This document shows, one piece after another, positions 34,458 to 42,212 of a stretch of 64,000 bases of DNA (the first letter of the stretch is position 1; each line of letters starts with the position of its first letter). The DNA comes from Leptospirales bacterium (GTDB taxonomy: Bacteria > Spirochaetota > Leptospiria > Leptospirales > Leptonemataceae). The stretch covers positions 626,501-690,500 of the forward strand of contig JAIBBN010000001.1 of NCBI GenBank assembly GCA_019694655.1, read 5' to 3'. A program made the position numbers and the translations under genes. The notes under the pieces are model-generated. The model saw only the letters and a list, made by a program, of their open reading frames with translations. It was not told where the DNA came from and searched no databases.

Positions 34458-36065
34458 ATGGCGCTGACGGCGGGACAGGAGCGAATGCTGAGGGAGCGGG
34501 AGCTGCGTACGGCCCCGGATGACGCCCTGAGCGCCGCCGATCCGGCGGCCGAGGGTCAGCCCGCCCCTCTGGACGGCTGCAGCGGCGAAGAGCTTTTTGA
34601 GGGCGCCACGGGCATCACCTACCGCGACTACCTGGTGCTCCCCGGCTTCATTGACTTCCACTCCACGGAAGTGGAGCTGGACGCCCAGCTTACGCGCAAC
34701 ATTCGAATCAAGCGTCCGATGGTTTCCTCGCCAATGGATACGGTCACTGAAGACCGCATGGCCATTGCCATGGCTCTGCTGGGCGGCGTGGGCATCGTCC
34801 ACTACAACAACAGCATCGCCGATCAGACGGCAATTGTGGAGCGCGTGAAGCGCTTCAAGAACGGCTTCATCACCGATCCGATTACGCTTGGTCCGGAAAA
34901 TAGCATCGCCGATCTGTATCGCGTTAAGGAGCGCTTTGGCTTTTCGGGTATTCCCATCACCGAGGATGGGACGCGCAATTCCAGGCTGATTGGCATTGTT
35001 ACCAATCGCGACATTGATCTGGAGTCGGATGAGTCAATCAAGCTCGGTCAGGTCATGACTCGCGAGTTGATCACCGCCAGCGAGGGCGTGGAACTCAAGG
35101 ACGCAAATGATCTCTTAAAGAACAGCAAGAAGGGCAAGCTGCCCATCGTCAATCAGCGCGGCCAGTTGACAGCCTTGATCTGTCGCTCTGACATCAAGAA
35201 GCATCGCGAATTTCCCTTTGCCTCGAAGGACGAGCTGAAGCGTCTGCGTTGCGGAGCGGCCATTTCCACTCAGCTCGATTCCCGCGATCGTGTGGAGGAG
35301 CTGATTCGTGTCGGTCTCGATGTCGTGGTGATCGACTCGGCGCAGGGAAATTCTCGATACCAGATGGAAATGATCCGCTGGTTGAAACGCAACCACCCGC
35401 AGGTGGAGGTGATTGCCGGCAACGTGGTGACCACCGATCAGTGCTTCAATTTGATTCAGGCCGGCGCCGATGCATTGCGCATTGGCATGGGTCCGGGATC
35501 GATTTGCATTACCCAGGATACCATGGCGGTCGGTCGCGCTCAGGCCACTGCCATCTACCGCACGGCGATGTTTGCGGCGCGCTACGGCGTCCCAGTGATT
35601 GCCGACGGCGGCATTGCCAACATCGGCGATATCGCCAACGCCCTGGCCATTGGCGCTTCGACCACCATGATGGGCTCCATGTTTGCCGGCACCCATGAAG
35701 CTCCAGGCGAATACTTCTATGAAAACGGCGTTCGTCTGAAACGCTACCGCGGCATGGCCTCGCTGGAGGCCATGGAGGCCGGCGGCAAGAAGCGCTATTT
35801 CTCAGAGGACCTGGACATCAAAGTCGCTCAGGGCGTTTCCGGGGCGGTGGTCGACAAAGGATCGATGTTCAATTTTGTTCCCTATCTGGTGCAGGGATTG
35901 AAGCTGAGTTTTCAGGATATGGGCGTGCGCACAGTTGGCGCGCTGCATCAGGCGCTGTACAGCGGTCGTCTGCGCTTTGAACGGCGCAGCCTGAGCGCCC
36001 AGGCCCAGGGCTCCGTTCACGGCCTCTACAGCTACCAGGCGCCATCGATGTCGACCAAGAGCTGA
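34458..36065 (+). CDS. guaB: IMP dehydrogenase, eukaryote-type sequence
   Basis: A 535-aa enzyme catalysing IMP to XMP, the committed step of GMP synthesis. The start is ATG 34458, after AAGGGGTGAGG. The TIM barrel has the catalytic Cys C350 in [11 protein letters not shown] and [20 protein letters not shown], with two CBS domains (about 140-260). Stretches such as [42 protein letters not shown] and the C-terminal [25 protein letters not shown] match the animal/fungal IMPDH type rather than the usual bacterial one (which has RVPYKG after GVEG). The first 45 residues, an acidic low-complexity leader, are not conserved. A clear case of a eukaryote-like clade enzyme. Confidence 0.94.
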   Translation: MALTAGQERMLRERELRTAPDDALSAADPAAEGQPAPLDGCSGEELFEGATGITYRDYLVLPGFIDFHSTEVELDAQLTRNIRIKRPMVSSPMDTVTEDRMAIAMALLGGVGIVHYNNSIADQTAIVERVKRFKNGFITDPITLGPENSIADLYRVKERFGFSGIPITEDGTRNSRLIGIVTNRDIDLESDESIKLGQVMTRELITASEGVELKDANDLLKNSKKGKLPIVNQRGQLTALICRSDIKKHREFPFASKDELKRLRCGAAISTQLDSRDRVEELIRVGLDVVVIDSAQGNSRYQMEMIRWLKRNHPQVEVIAGNVVTTDQCFNLIQAGADALRIGMGPGSICITQDTMAVGRAQATAIYRTAMFAARYGVPVIADGGIANIGDIANALAIGASTTMMGSMFAGTHEAPGEYFYENGVRLKRYRGMASLEAMEAGGKKRYFSEDLDIKVAQGVSGAVVDKGSMFNFVPYLVQGLKLSFQDMGVRTVGALHQALYSGRLRFERRSLSAQAQGSVHGLYSYQAPSMSTKS

Positions 36066-36079
36066 CAACTATCAGGAGC

Positions 36080-36110
36080 CCCTGCCGCGCCGCTCGCCCT
36101 GGCAGGGATT
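36080..36110 (+). terminator. Candidate weak terminator after guaB
   Basis: CCCTGCC (36080-36086) pairs with GGCAGGG (36101-36107), followed by ATTTGGG rather than a long U tract. It lies 15 bases past the guaB stop. Termination is possible but weak, or Rho-assisted. Confidence 0.4.
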
Positions 36111-36116
36111 TGGGCT

Positions 36117-36122
36117 TATACT
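36117..36122 (+). promoter_or_regulatory. Candidate -10 element before the IscU-pentapeptide gene
   Basis: TATACT sits 17 bases before ATG 36140, in the short guaB spacer. The -35 region (36094-36099, TCGCCC) does not match consensus. If used, the transcript leader is about ten bases. Confidence 0.3.
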
Positions 36123-36139
36123 GACCGCAAGCAAAGCAT

Positions 36140-36943
36140 ATGGATTTTGAACGCTTCAAGAATATCAACGATCAGCGACTGAACTATCGTGAGATGGAGG
36201 ACGCCTCTGTGGTATCCTCCTATCGAAACACGGGTTGCGGCGACGGCTACCGTCTCTACCTGAAGATCGACGGCCAGGGTCCAGCGGCGCGCGTCGTGGA
36301 CGCCAGCTACACCACCACGGGCTGCGGCTTTGGGTTGGCGGCGCTGGCTATGGCTACCGATTGGGTTCGCGGACGCACCATCGCCGAGGCGGAAAGGATC
36401 TCGCCGGCGGATATTGAAGCGCTTTTCGAATTTCCGGAGCGTCGCAAGAACTATCCGCAATCGGCCTGCGAGGCCCTGCAAAAGGCGGCTGCGGATTTTC
36501 TGAACGGGACCGGCATTCGGCCCGAGGACCGCGTCAGCAAGGCCAGCGCACTGGCGCTGCTGGCAGAGCAGGGGCACCTGCGCGGCGCAAAGTTGAATCA
36601 GGTCATCCTGGAAGGCGAAGACCTTTCTGGAGTGGATTTCTCGGGCGCCGATTTGAGTCACGCCTATCTGCTGGGCTGCAAGTTTGACGGCGCCAATCTG
36701 AGCGGCGTCCGACTGCGCGGCGCCTTTCTCAACGGCTCCAGCCTGCGCGGCGCGGACCTGCGCAATTCCGATCTGCGCTGGGCCAAGCTGAGCGGCGCCG
36801 ATCTGGAGGGCGCTCAGTTTGAAGGGGCGCAGTACGATGTTGGAACGCGCCTTGATCCGCGCCATACGGCGCTGTTTGCGGGCATGGTTCAATCCGGGAA
36901 AGAGGCCTATGTAGAAAAGGCCGCGTCAAAGGCAGGATCGTGA
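36140..36943 (+). CDS. IscU/NifU-like scaffold domain fused to pentapeptide repeats
   Basis: A 267-aa protein. Residues 1-125 match IscU/NifU-N scaffolds: TGCGDGYRL (C33, D35), then VVDASYTTTGCGFGLAALAMATDWVRGRTIAEAERIS (C62), and PQSACEALQKAA (C110). These are the three Fe-S cysteines and the Asp of the family. The His that precedes the third Cys in E. coli IscU is Ala here. Residues about 134-235 are pentapeptide repeats: LRGAKLNQVILEGEDLSGVDFSGADLSHAYLLGC... with the A(D/N)LxG periodicity, forming a right-handed beta helix. No iscS, fdx or hscA is adjacent. Whether it is a true scaffold, a repeat-guided adapter or an unrelated Cys-containing sensor is unknown. Confidence 0.85.
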   Translation: MDFERFKNINDQRLNYREMEDASVVSSYRNTGCGDGYRLYLKIDGQGPAARVVDASYTTTGCGFGLAALAMATDWVRGRTIAEAERISPADIEALFEFPERRKNYPQSACEALQKAAADFLNGTGIRPEDRVSKASALALLAEQGHLRGAKLNQVILEGEDLSGVDFSGADLSHAYLLGCKFDGANLSGVRLRGAFLNGSSLRGADLRNSDLRWAKLSGADLEGAQFEGAQYDVGTRLDPRHTALFAGMVQSGKEAYVEKAASKAGS

Positions 36944-37131
36944 AGCTGGCGCCCGGTGATCGCAAGAAATTGATGCGCAAGACCTTTCTGCACAATGGCA
37001 TTTTTGTGTTTCAGGGTCAGCAGGTCGTAGTACAGGAAACGCGCCCGGATGGCGTGGTGGTTGAGTACATGGACCGCGAAGGGCATCCGCACCTGCTGGA
37101 AGGCGTGGACAGCGGCGAACTTGTCGATTGA
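36940..37131 (+). CDS. 63-aa protein translationally coupled to the IscU-pentapeptide gene
   Basis: GTG 36940 overlaps the preceding TGA (GTGA), the classic translational-coupling arrangement. The protein is soluble, with a basic N-terminus (MKLAPGDRKKLMRKTF) and beta-rich centre (GIFVFQGQQVVVQETRPDGVVVEYMDREG), then an acidic end. I recognise no family. The coupling suggests a partner of the fusion protein, and I have found no other information. Confidence 0.7.
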   Translation: MKLAPGDRKKLMRKTFLHNGIFVFQGQQVVVQETRPDGVVVEYMDREGHPHLLEGVDSGELVD

Positions 37132-37196
37132 TCTTGCCTGAAATTCTGAATTGACCCGGACATCACAGACCGGCGAGCCTGGGTCTGGCTCTGGAA

Positions 37197-37541
37197 ATGC
37201 TGCAGCTCTTGAAACAAGATGGAGACCGCCTCTCCATGCGCCTGCTGGCCGACCTGAAAATGGAGAACGCGCCGGATTTTTTTGAGACTTTTCAGGCCTC
37301 CATCCGCGACAGCCACCAGACGGTACTGGTCGATTTCAGCCGTATTCGCTTCGTAGATAGCTCGGGCGTCGGCATCCTGCTGAAGTGCGCCCATGCGCAG
37401 CGCGAGCGTGAAGGAATCTTTCTGGTCTACGGTCTGAGTCGTTCGCTGCATTCCGTATTCAAGCTGGCCGGCCTGTTCAAAATCTTTCAGCCGATCGACG
37501 GCGCCGAGGCTCTGCAACGATTTCCAGAACTTGCAGTCTGA
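37197..37541 (+). CDS. STAS-domain anti-sigma factor antagonist
   Basis: A 114-aa single-domain protein from ATG 37197. The STAS signature is VLVDFSRIRFVDSSGVGILLKCAHAQREREG, with the phospho-Ser in the VDSSGVG loop. It is of the SpoIIAA/RsbV class: dephosphorylated by SpoIIE-type phosphatases, it binds an anti-sigma kinase such as the receiver-ATPase protein at 5440-6366. The partner assignment is inference. The upstream 63-aa gene is 65 bases away. Confidence 0.9.
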   Translation: MLQLLKQDGDRLSMRLLADLKMENAPDFFETFQASIRDSHQTVLVDFSRIRFVDSSGVGILLKCAHAQREREGIFLVYGLSRSLHSVFKLAGLFKIFQPIDGAEALQRFPELAV

Positions 37542-37590
37542 AAGCAGGGCCTCTGGCTCTCAAGAATGAGCCACAGCCTGGCCGACGCTG

Positions 37591-38511
37591 ATGGGGAATA
37601 TGTTCGTCCGCTTTGCACCTGGCGCCGTCCGCAGTTTGGTTCTGGCCATCCTGCCCTTCGTCCTGCTTGCAGGAAGCGGCTGCGCCCCCTTCAGCTCCCG
37701 CGAAGCGCTGGTCTATCGCAAGAACTTTGCTTCCTACCGGCTATTTGAAGAAGACTATCCAGATACAGATTTGCAGTCAAAGATCGGCCCCACCCAGGCG
37801 CTGCCGCCGATCGACGCCGCCCAACTTCATGCACTGCTGAGCGGACTGCGCTATCGCCGGCAGCTGGCGTGGAGCGTCGCCGAAGGACCGATTTTCCAGG
37901 ATCGCGAGCTGGAATACCTGAGCCCCTATTTGCTGGAATCGTTACAGCTTCTGCCGGCCGGTTATCGTTTGCTTTTCACTTCGCGCTACGATGCCGATCG
38001 CTCCGTGTCTTCCCGCGAGTACCGGACTACGGCAATGCTGTGGCAGGATCAAAGCGGACTCAACTTGATCTTTGGCGAAATCCATGAGGCAATTCCAGGC
38101 GGCCAATCTCTGAACTCCGCGGAGTGGACGGATGTATCGCCGATCAGCTTCCATCGCGCCTTTCCCGATCTGGAGATATTGAGCGCCAGCTCCTTCCAGT
38201 TCAAGAGCGTTGATGGGCGCAACCATCGCACCTGGCTGGTATTTGGCGCGCCGTCGCTTGCGCCTGCGGAATCGTCATCCGCTGCCGAGCCTGGCGCCGC
38301 TGCAACGCAGAGCCCCGCCGATCCGCAGCAGACGCCGACCTCGGCCGCGCCGGCCTCAGGCAGCGAGCCAGAGAGCTATGTTCCGGCGCCTGCGGCGCCG
38401 CAGCGCAGCGCTGCCGATCGCCTGCGCGAACTCAATCGTTCCCTGGAGGACGGACTGATTTCGCCCTCCGAATACGAAGGAGAGCGGCGGCGAATCCTCA
38501 GCGAATATTGA
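37591..38511 (+). CDS. Lipoprotein with C-terminal SHOCT motif
   Basis: A 306-aa precursor. The signal segment (about residues 14-28) ends in the lipobox LAGSGC. The mature domain (about 35-215) is not in a family I know. A Pro/Ala/Ser linker (about 220-270) leads to a final SHOCT motif, AADRLRELNRSLEDGLISPSEYEGERRRILSEY. SHOCT elements are short C-terminal helices usually involved in oligomerisation. The start is ATG 37591; an in-frame ATG nine bases later is possible. Converges with the FlaA-like gene at 38532. Confidence 0.8.
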   Translation: MGNMFVRFAPGAVRSLVLAILPFVLLAGSGCAPFSSREALVYRKNFASYRLFEEDYPDTDLQSKIGPTQALPPIDAAQLHALLSGLRYRRQLAWSVAEGPIFQDRELEYLSPYLLESLQLLPAGYRLLFTSRYDADRSVSSREYRTTAMLWQDQSGLNLIFGEIHEAIPGGQSLNSAEWTDVSPISFHRAFPDLEILSASSFQFKSVDGRNHRTWLVFGAPSLAPAESSSAAEPGAAATQSPADPQQTPTSAAPASGSEPESYVPAPAAPQRSAADRLRELNRSLEDGLISPSEYEGERRRILSEY

Positions 38512-38531
38512 AGCGCGCTGCTGGGCCTCGA

Positions 38532-39197
38532 CTACAGATTCCAGTCGGGCGGCGGTCCGCGATGTGGATCGCGCACCTGCGCTGTCATTCGGTCCAGCGA
38601 GAACTCCGTTAGCTGCGAGCCCGATCCGGGCGGCAAGCGCACCACAATAGCCAGAATTTCCAGACCGCTGCTTTGCGCCGATGAAAGCGCTTGCGGACGC
38701 TGTTCCATTGTCGCCGGCGGCCGGCAGTGCAGCTGGCGCCATCCGCGGAAATCCAGGCGGCCCAGCGGACACAGTTCGCTCGCGCCGCGCCGGTCTCTCA
38801 GCAGCAGCGACAATTCGTCCAGGCGACCGGCGCCGTAGGCCCAGAGCGAAATGCCTATGACATGACCGTGTATGTCAATCGGCGCCGCCGGACTCAGACG
38901 AAACCCGGCGGAAGCCCCGCCCTGAAAGCTAACGTAGAGTGTCCGGACGCTTTCGGCCACCGGCGGCGGCGTGAGTGCGCCGAGAGTGGCAAGTCCGCGA
39001 CCGTCATCGGCGCGTCGCACCTGCATTTTCCAGCCCTCGTCCTCTGATTCAAAGTCGGCGATGACGAGCTGGCGATCGATGATGGCAAGTTCCTCCGGGG
39101 CTTCGGAGGATTGTGCCAGAAGCGGCAGGGTCAAAACGACGGACATCAGGGCGGCAGACTTTGTCCAACGCATGTCAGTACATCGGACGAAACTCAT
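38532..39197 (-). CDS. FlaA-like periplasmic flagellar sheath protein
   Basis: A 221-aa exported protein. Residues about 40-170 fit the FlaA pattern: an initial LVIADFESEDEGWKMQV, a beta-rich centre with PIDIHGHVIGISLWAYGAGRLDELSLLLRDRRG, and LGRLDFRGWRQLHCRPP near the end. These correspond to the FlaA features D-F-E..W, I-x-G-x2-I-x2-I-x-V-W and G-x-L-x-F-x-G-W. In leptospires FlaA proteins coat the FlaB core and shape the filament. The signal peptide core is SAALMSVVLTLPLLAQS; start ATG 39197 or 39173 (MRWTKSAALMS) are both possible. The match is to conserved spacing, so moderate. Confidence 0.7.
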   Translation of the reverse strand: MSFVRCTDMRWTKSAALMSVVLTLPLLAQSSEAPEELAIIDRQLVIADFESEDEGWKMQVRRADDGRGLATLGALTPPPVAESVRTLYVSFQGGASAGFRLSPAAPIDIHGHVIGISLWAYGAGRLDELSLLLRDRRGASELCPLGRLDFRGWRQLHCRPPATMEQRPQALSSAQSSGLEILAIVVRLPPGSGSQLTEFSLDRMTAQVRDPHRGPPPDWNL

Positions 39198-39320
39198 GCT
39201 TCAGACAGGCTTGACATAGGGCGCTTTGCCTGGCTTTCTGGACCTGCCCGGATTATGTTTGATTTTTGCGCCGCGCTCCAGACAGAGCGGCCGGCCTTCC
39301 GGGGCCTTCAGGAGGACTGA

Positions 39321-40370
39321 ATGAATCGAGTGTGGCGCATCGCCGCGTTTCTGGTAGCTCTGGCTGCACTGCAGCCCGCCTTGTCCCAGGCCGGCGGGAA
39401 CCAGGGCGCCCTCTCGCCGGGTGAAGAACCGGAATCCGCCGCCCCTGCCGGCGGACAGACCCAGACGCCGCCGGCGTCGAACGCTCCCGCTGGGGCCGAA
39501 AGTGGGACCGCGCCGGCCAGTTCGGTTGCTCCAGTACTCTGGAAGAACCCGGACTCCAGCGTGATCTACGCCACGTCCACTGTGAAGTTCGTGCTCAGCG
39601 CCCGTGACAATATCTCCGATCTGGACTACATCGAGTACCGCCTGAACAATGGCGAGTTCCGTCGCTATTCGGCGCCCTTTACGCTGGGCGAACAGGGTCC
39701 TTACACCATTACCTATCGCTCCGTGGACCGCGCCGGAAACCGGGAAGTAGATCATATCTACTCGGTCATTGTCGATGACTCCGGTCCGACCATCCTGATG
39801 CTGCCAGCGCGGGCCTTCATTGCCCAGGGCGGACGCAGCTTCTCGCCCTCTGGCAATACCTTTACCCTGCGCGCCTCGGATGAATACTCCGGCGTAAAGC
39901 AAATCCGCTATTCGATCAACAGCACAGAACTGAAGCCCTACAACAACGGCGAGACCGTGCAGTTGACGCAAAGCGGCTCCCATCTCATTCAGTGGGAAGC
40001 CGTCGACAATCTGGGCAATCGCAGTCAGGGCAGCCTGCTGGTACAGGTCGACGCCGACCGGCCCACGCTGGACATTCGTCCAACTCAGGCTTTGAATCGC
40101 GTCGACGATCGTCAGTATGCTCGTCGTAACACCGGCTTTCGCGTCGAGGCGACGGATGTAGGTTCCGGCATCCAGACCATCCTCGTTCGCCTGGATGGAT
40201 CTCCAGAATGGCAAACCTACACCGATGCGATCTTCTTTGATTCAGAGCGCGAGCATTCGATCGAGGCAAAGGCAATCGATGCGGTTGGCAACGAAAGCGA
40301 CGTTCGCAGTCTGCGCTTCATCGTGGACGACAATCCGCCGACCACCGAACTGCGCACCAGCGTAGAGTAA
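39321..40370 (+). CDS. Exported OmpL47-type repeat protein
   Basis: A 349-aa precursor with signal peptide (1-22, LQPALSQA) and a Pro/Ala-rich linker, then three related beta-sandwich repeats (about 75-160, 165-255 and 260-345). Each has a D-x2-SGI/V-x2-I-x-Y/V-x-L/I-x-G/S-x-E element and ends in VDRAGN / VDNLGN / IDAVGN. This is the repeat found in leptospiral OmpL47 and in other Ig-like surface proteins. The start follows a textbook AGGAGGACTGA site. Divergent from the FlaA-like gene. Could be surface-exposed or periplasmic. Confidence 0.85.
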   Translation: MNRVWRIAAFLVALAALQPALSQAGGNQGALSPGEEPESAAPAGGQTQTPPASNAPAGAESGTAPASSVAPVLWKNPDSSVIYATSTVKFVLSARDNISDLDYIEYRLNNGEFRRYSAPFTLGEQGPYTITYRSVDRAGNREVDHIYSVIVDDSGPTILMLPARAFIAQGGRSFSPSGNTFTLRASDEYSGVKQIRYSINSTELKPYNNGETVQLTQSGSHLIQWEAVDNLGNRSQGSLLVQVDADRPTLDIRPTQALNRVDDRQYARRNTGFRVEATDVGSGIQTILVRLDGSPEWQTYTDAIFFDSEREHSIEAKAIDAVGNESDVRSLRFIVDDNPPTTELRTSVE

Positions 40371-40408
40371 GCGCATCGCAGCGGCCAGGGGCCGCTGCAG
40401 CGCTCAGG

Positions 40409-40448
40409 CAGCCCGTCCGCCAGAAATGGCCGACGGGCTGTTTTTTTT
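40409..40448 (+). terminator. Rho-independent terminator after the OmpL47-type gene
   Basis: CAGCCCGTC (40409-40417) pairs perfectly with GACGGGCTG (40432-40440), with further GCC/GGC pairs inside the loop. Eight Ts follow. A small hairpin GCGGCC-AGG-GGCCGC (40381-40395) precedes it. The strongest terminator in the window. Confidence 0.93.
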
Positions 40449-40482
40449 GGGTACAGCGATCGAGCAGACGACGCCTGTCTTT

Positions 40483-41178
40483 GTGCCGCTTTCCATTTTC
40501 TATCCGCCGCAATGCGCCATATGCAACGCTGAAGTGGATCCGGGCAGTGTTTGCTGCATTTCCTGCCATCCGCTGCTGGAAGCGGAGCGGCTGCAGTCCG
40601 CCGGCCGCTGCCGGCGCTGTTTTCTGCCGGTCACCGTCGGCTCATGCCAGTTCTGCAATGGCCGTGTCCGCAGTTTCGATTCTCACCTGAGCCTGTATCG
40701 AATGAGTGCGGCCTGGAGGCGTCTTTTGCACCGCTGGAAATTCGACAATGACCGGGGCGCGTGGCGCGCCTTCCAACCCGGTCTGCAAACGATCCAGGCT
40801 CGGCTTGGGAAACTGCGCTTTGACAGGATTGGCTGGATCGAGTCCGGGCGCGCGGGCTGGCAAAAGCGGGCGTACCAGCCCTGCGCGGATCCGGCGCGCT
40901 TCCTGGCGCAGGCCCTCGGCCTGCCCTGTGGCGGCGATCTGTGCAAACGCTCCGGCGGTCGCCAGAGCAGCCGCAATTTTGGCGATCGCTTCCTGGCGCT
41001 GCGCGGGACCCTGGATTGTAAGGGTCGCCAGCTCCAGGACTGTCGACGCTATCTGCTGCTGGAGGACGTATTTACCACCGGAGCGACCGCCAACGCCGCT
41101 GCCGCCGCACTAAAAAAGAATGGCGTGCTGACTGTTACAATCCTGAGCTTGCTGCTCAGGGAAGAAGCATTCGATTGA
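40483..41178 (+). CDS. comF: ComF-family phosphoribosyltransferase
   Basis: Up to 231 aa from GTG 40483 (VPLSIFYPPQCAICNAEV). An open frame from ATG 40426 would begin inside the terminator hairpin and read its U tract as Phe-Phe, so it is unlikely; TTG 40447 is another option. Zinc-ribbon cysteines C-x2-C, CCISC, C-x2-C and C-x2-C fill the N-terminal part. The PRTase motif YLLLEDVFTTGATANAAAAALKK sits near the end. ComF is needed for DNA uptake in Gram-positive bacteria; in others it is of uncertain role. Only four bases separate it from the STAS gene. Confidence 0.9.
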   Translation: MPLSIFYPPQCAICNAEVDPGSVCCISCHPLLEAERLQSAGRCRRCFLPVTVGSCQFCNGRVRSFDSHLSLYRMSAAWRRLLHRWKFDNDRGAWRAFQPGLQTIQARLGKLRFDRIGWIESGRAGWQKRAYQPCADPARFLAQALGLPCGGDLCKRSGGRQSSRNFGDRFLALRGTLDCKGRQLQDCRRYLLLEDVFTTGATANAAAAALKKNGVLTVTILSLLLREEAFD

Positions 41179-41182
41179 ACGC

Positions 41183-41524
41183 ATGGACGCCCCGCAGAAA
41201 AGTAAACATGGTCGAGCAATCGTGCTCACGCTGGCCGGCAAGATCCAGATGGGCGATACCGAGCGTCTGGAGAAAGCCCTCGACGAATTGGTCGGCGGCG
41301 AAGAGCGCAGCTTTGTAATTGATCTGTCCGGCGTCGCCTATATCTGCAGTTCGGCGCTGGGCGTGCTGATCGCGGTCAAGCGCAGGATCGCCAGAATGAA
41401 CGGCGAGGTGCGCTTGATCATTCGTCCTGGAGAGGTGCTTGATCTTTTTCGCCTGACCATGGTCGATCGAGTGTTCCCCATCCATCGCAGCGTCGAGGAA
41501 GCCGCTCAGGCTTCTACACATTGA
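41183..41524 (+). CDS. STAS-domain anti-sigma factor antagonist
   Basis: A 113-aa single-domain STAS protein, ATG 41183. The phospho-Ser loop reads VIDLSGVAYICSSALGVLIAVKRRI, matching the S-S-[AG]-L-x-V-L variant. It begins four bases after comF and is followed at once by rdgB, so comF-STAS-rdgB is likely one transcript. It is a candidate substrate for the three SpoIIE phosphatases. It is distinct in sequence from the STAS protein at 37197. Confidence 0.9.
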   Translation: MDAPQKSKHGRAIVLTLAGKIQMGDTERLEKALDELVGGEERSFVIDLSGVAYICSSALGVLIAVKRRIARMNGEVRLIIRPGEVLDLFRLTMVDRVFPIHRSVEEAAQASTH

Positions 41525-41531
41525 GGCCGCT

Positions 41532-42185
41532 TTGTTTCGCCATCTGCGAGAAGAATTGAGCAAGTCGGGCGTGCTTCTGGCCAGCGCCAACAGCGGCAAA
41601 CTGCGCGAATTCAACCGCATCCTGGGATCTGCAGGTTTGCAGATCCATACGCCAGAAGAGCGCGGCTTGCGACTGGTCGTTGACGAAGCGGCGCCAAATT
41701 TTGCCGGCAATGCCATTCTCAAAGCCGAGGCCTTTGCTGCGGCTTCCGGCCTTCCAACGCTGGCCGATGATAGCGGGCTTGCGGTGGAAGCGCTTGGCGG
41801 GGCGCCCGGCGTACGCAGCGCACGCTATGGCGGTCCGGGCCTGGATGATGCAGGACGTCGCCGGCTGCTGCTCAGCGAATTGCAGACGGTGCCGGAAGGG
41901 CGAAGGCAGGCGCACTTTGTCTGCGCTCTGGCCCTGGCCATTCCCGGTCGCGCTCCCATTGTCTTCGAAGCCAGCACCGAAGGTAAAATTCTTACCGAGG
42001 AGCGCGGCGAGGGCGGCTTTGGCTACGATTCAATCTTTCAGGATCCGGAAAGCGGACGAAGCTACGCCGAACTCAGTCCAGAAGAAAAGGATCAGCGCAG
42101 TCACCGCGGCAAGGCCCTGCTGGCCCTGGCGCGCGCCCTCGATCGCGAGCTGCATAGCGCCGGCGGATTTCCAGCAATAGATTGA
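41532..42185 (+). CDS. rdgB: Non-canonical purine NTP pyrophosphatase (RdgB/HAM1)
   Basis: A 217-aa enzyme with TTG start 41532; TTG 41556 is an alternative. It removes ITP, dITP and XTP from the nucleotide pool. The diagnostic stretches are LASANSGKLREFNRILG, LADDSGLAVEALGGAPGVRSARYGGPG, GEGGFGYDSIFQDPESGRSYAELSPEEKDQRSHRGKAL. The last two contain the catalytic and metal residues. The C-terminus extends about ten residues beyond E. coli RdgB. Convergent with the UbiB-like gene (27 bases between stops). Confidence 0.95.
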   Translation: MFRHLREELSKSGVLLASANSGKLREFNRILGSAGLQIHTPEERGLRLVVDEAAPNFAGNAILKAEAFAAASGLPTLADDSGLAVEALGGAPGVRSARYGGPGLDDAGRRRLLLSELQTVPEGRRQAHFVCALALAIPGRAPIVFEASTEGKILTEERGEGGFGYDSIFQDPESGRSYAELSPEEKDQRSHRGKALLALARALDRELHSAGGFPAID

Positions 42186-42212
42186 TAGTACGGTCCGCGT
42201 TGTGGCGCCGCT

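Noticed and set aside
39211-39216. TTGACA in the FlaA-like/OmpL47-type spacer
   Set aside because: No -10-like hexamer lies at 16-18 bases; isolated TTGACA copies also occur elsewhere in the window.
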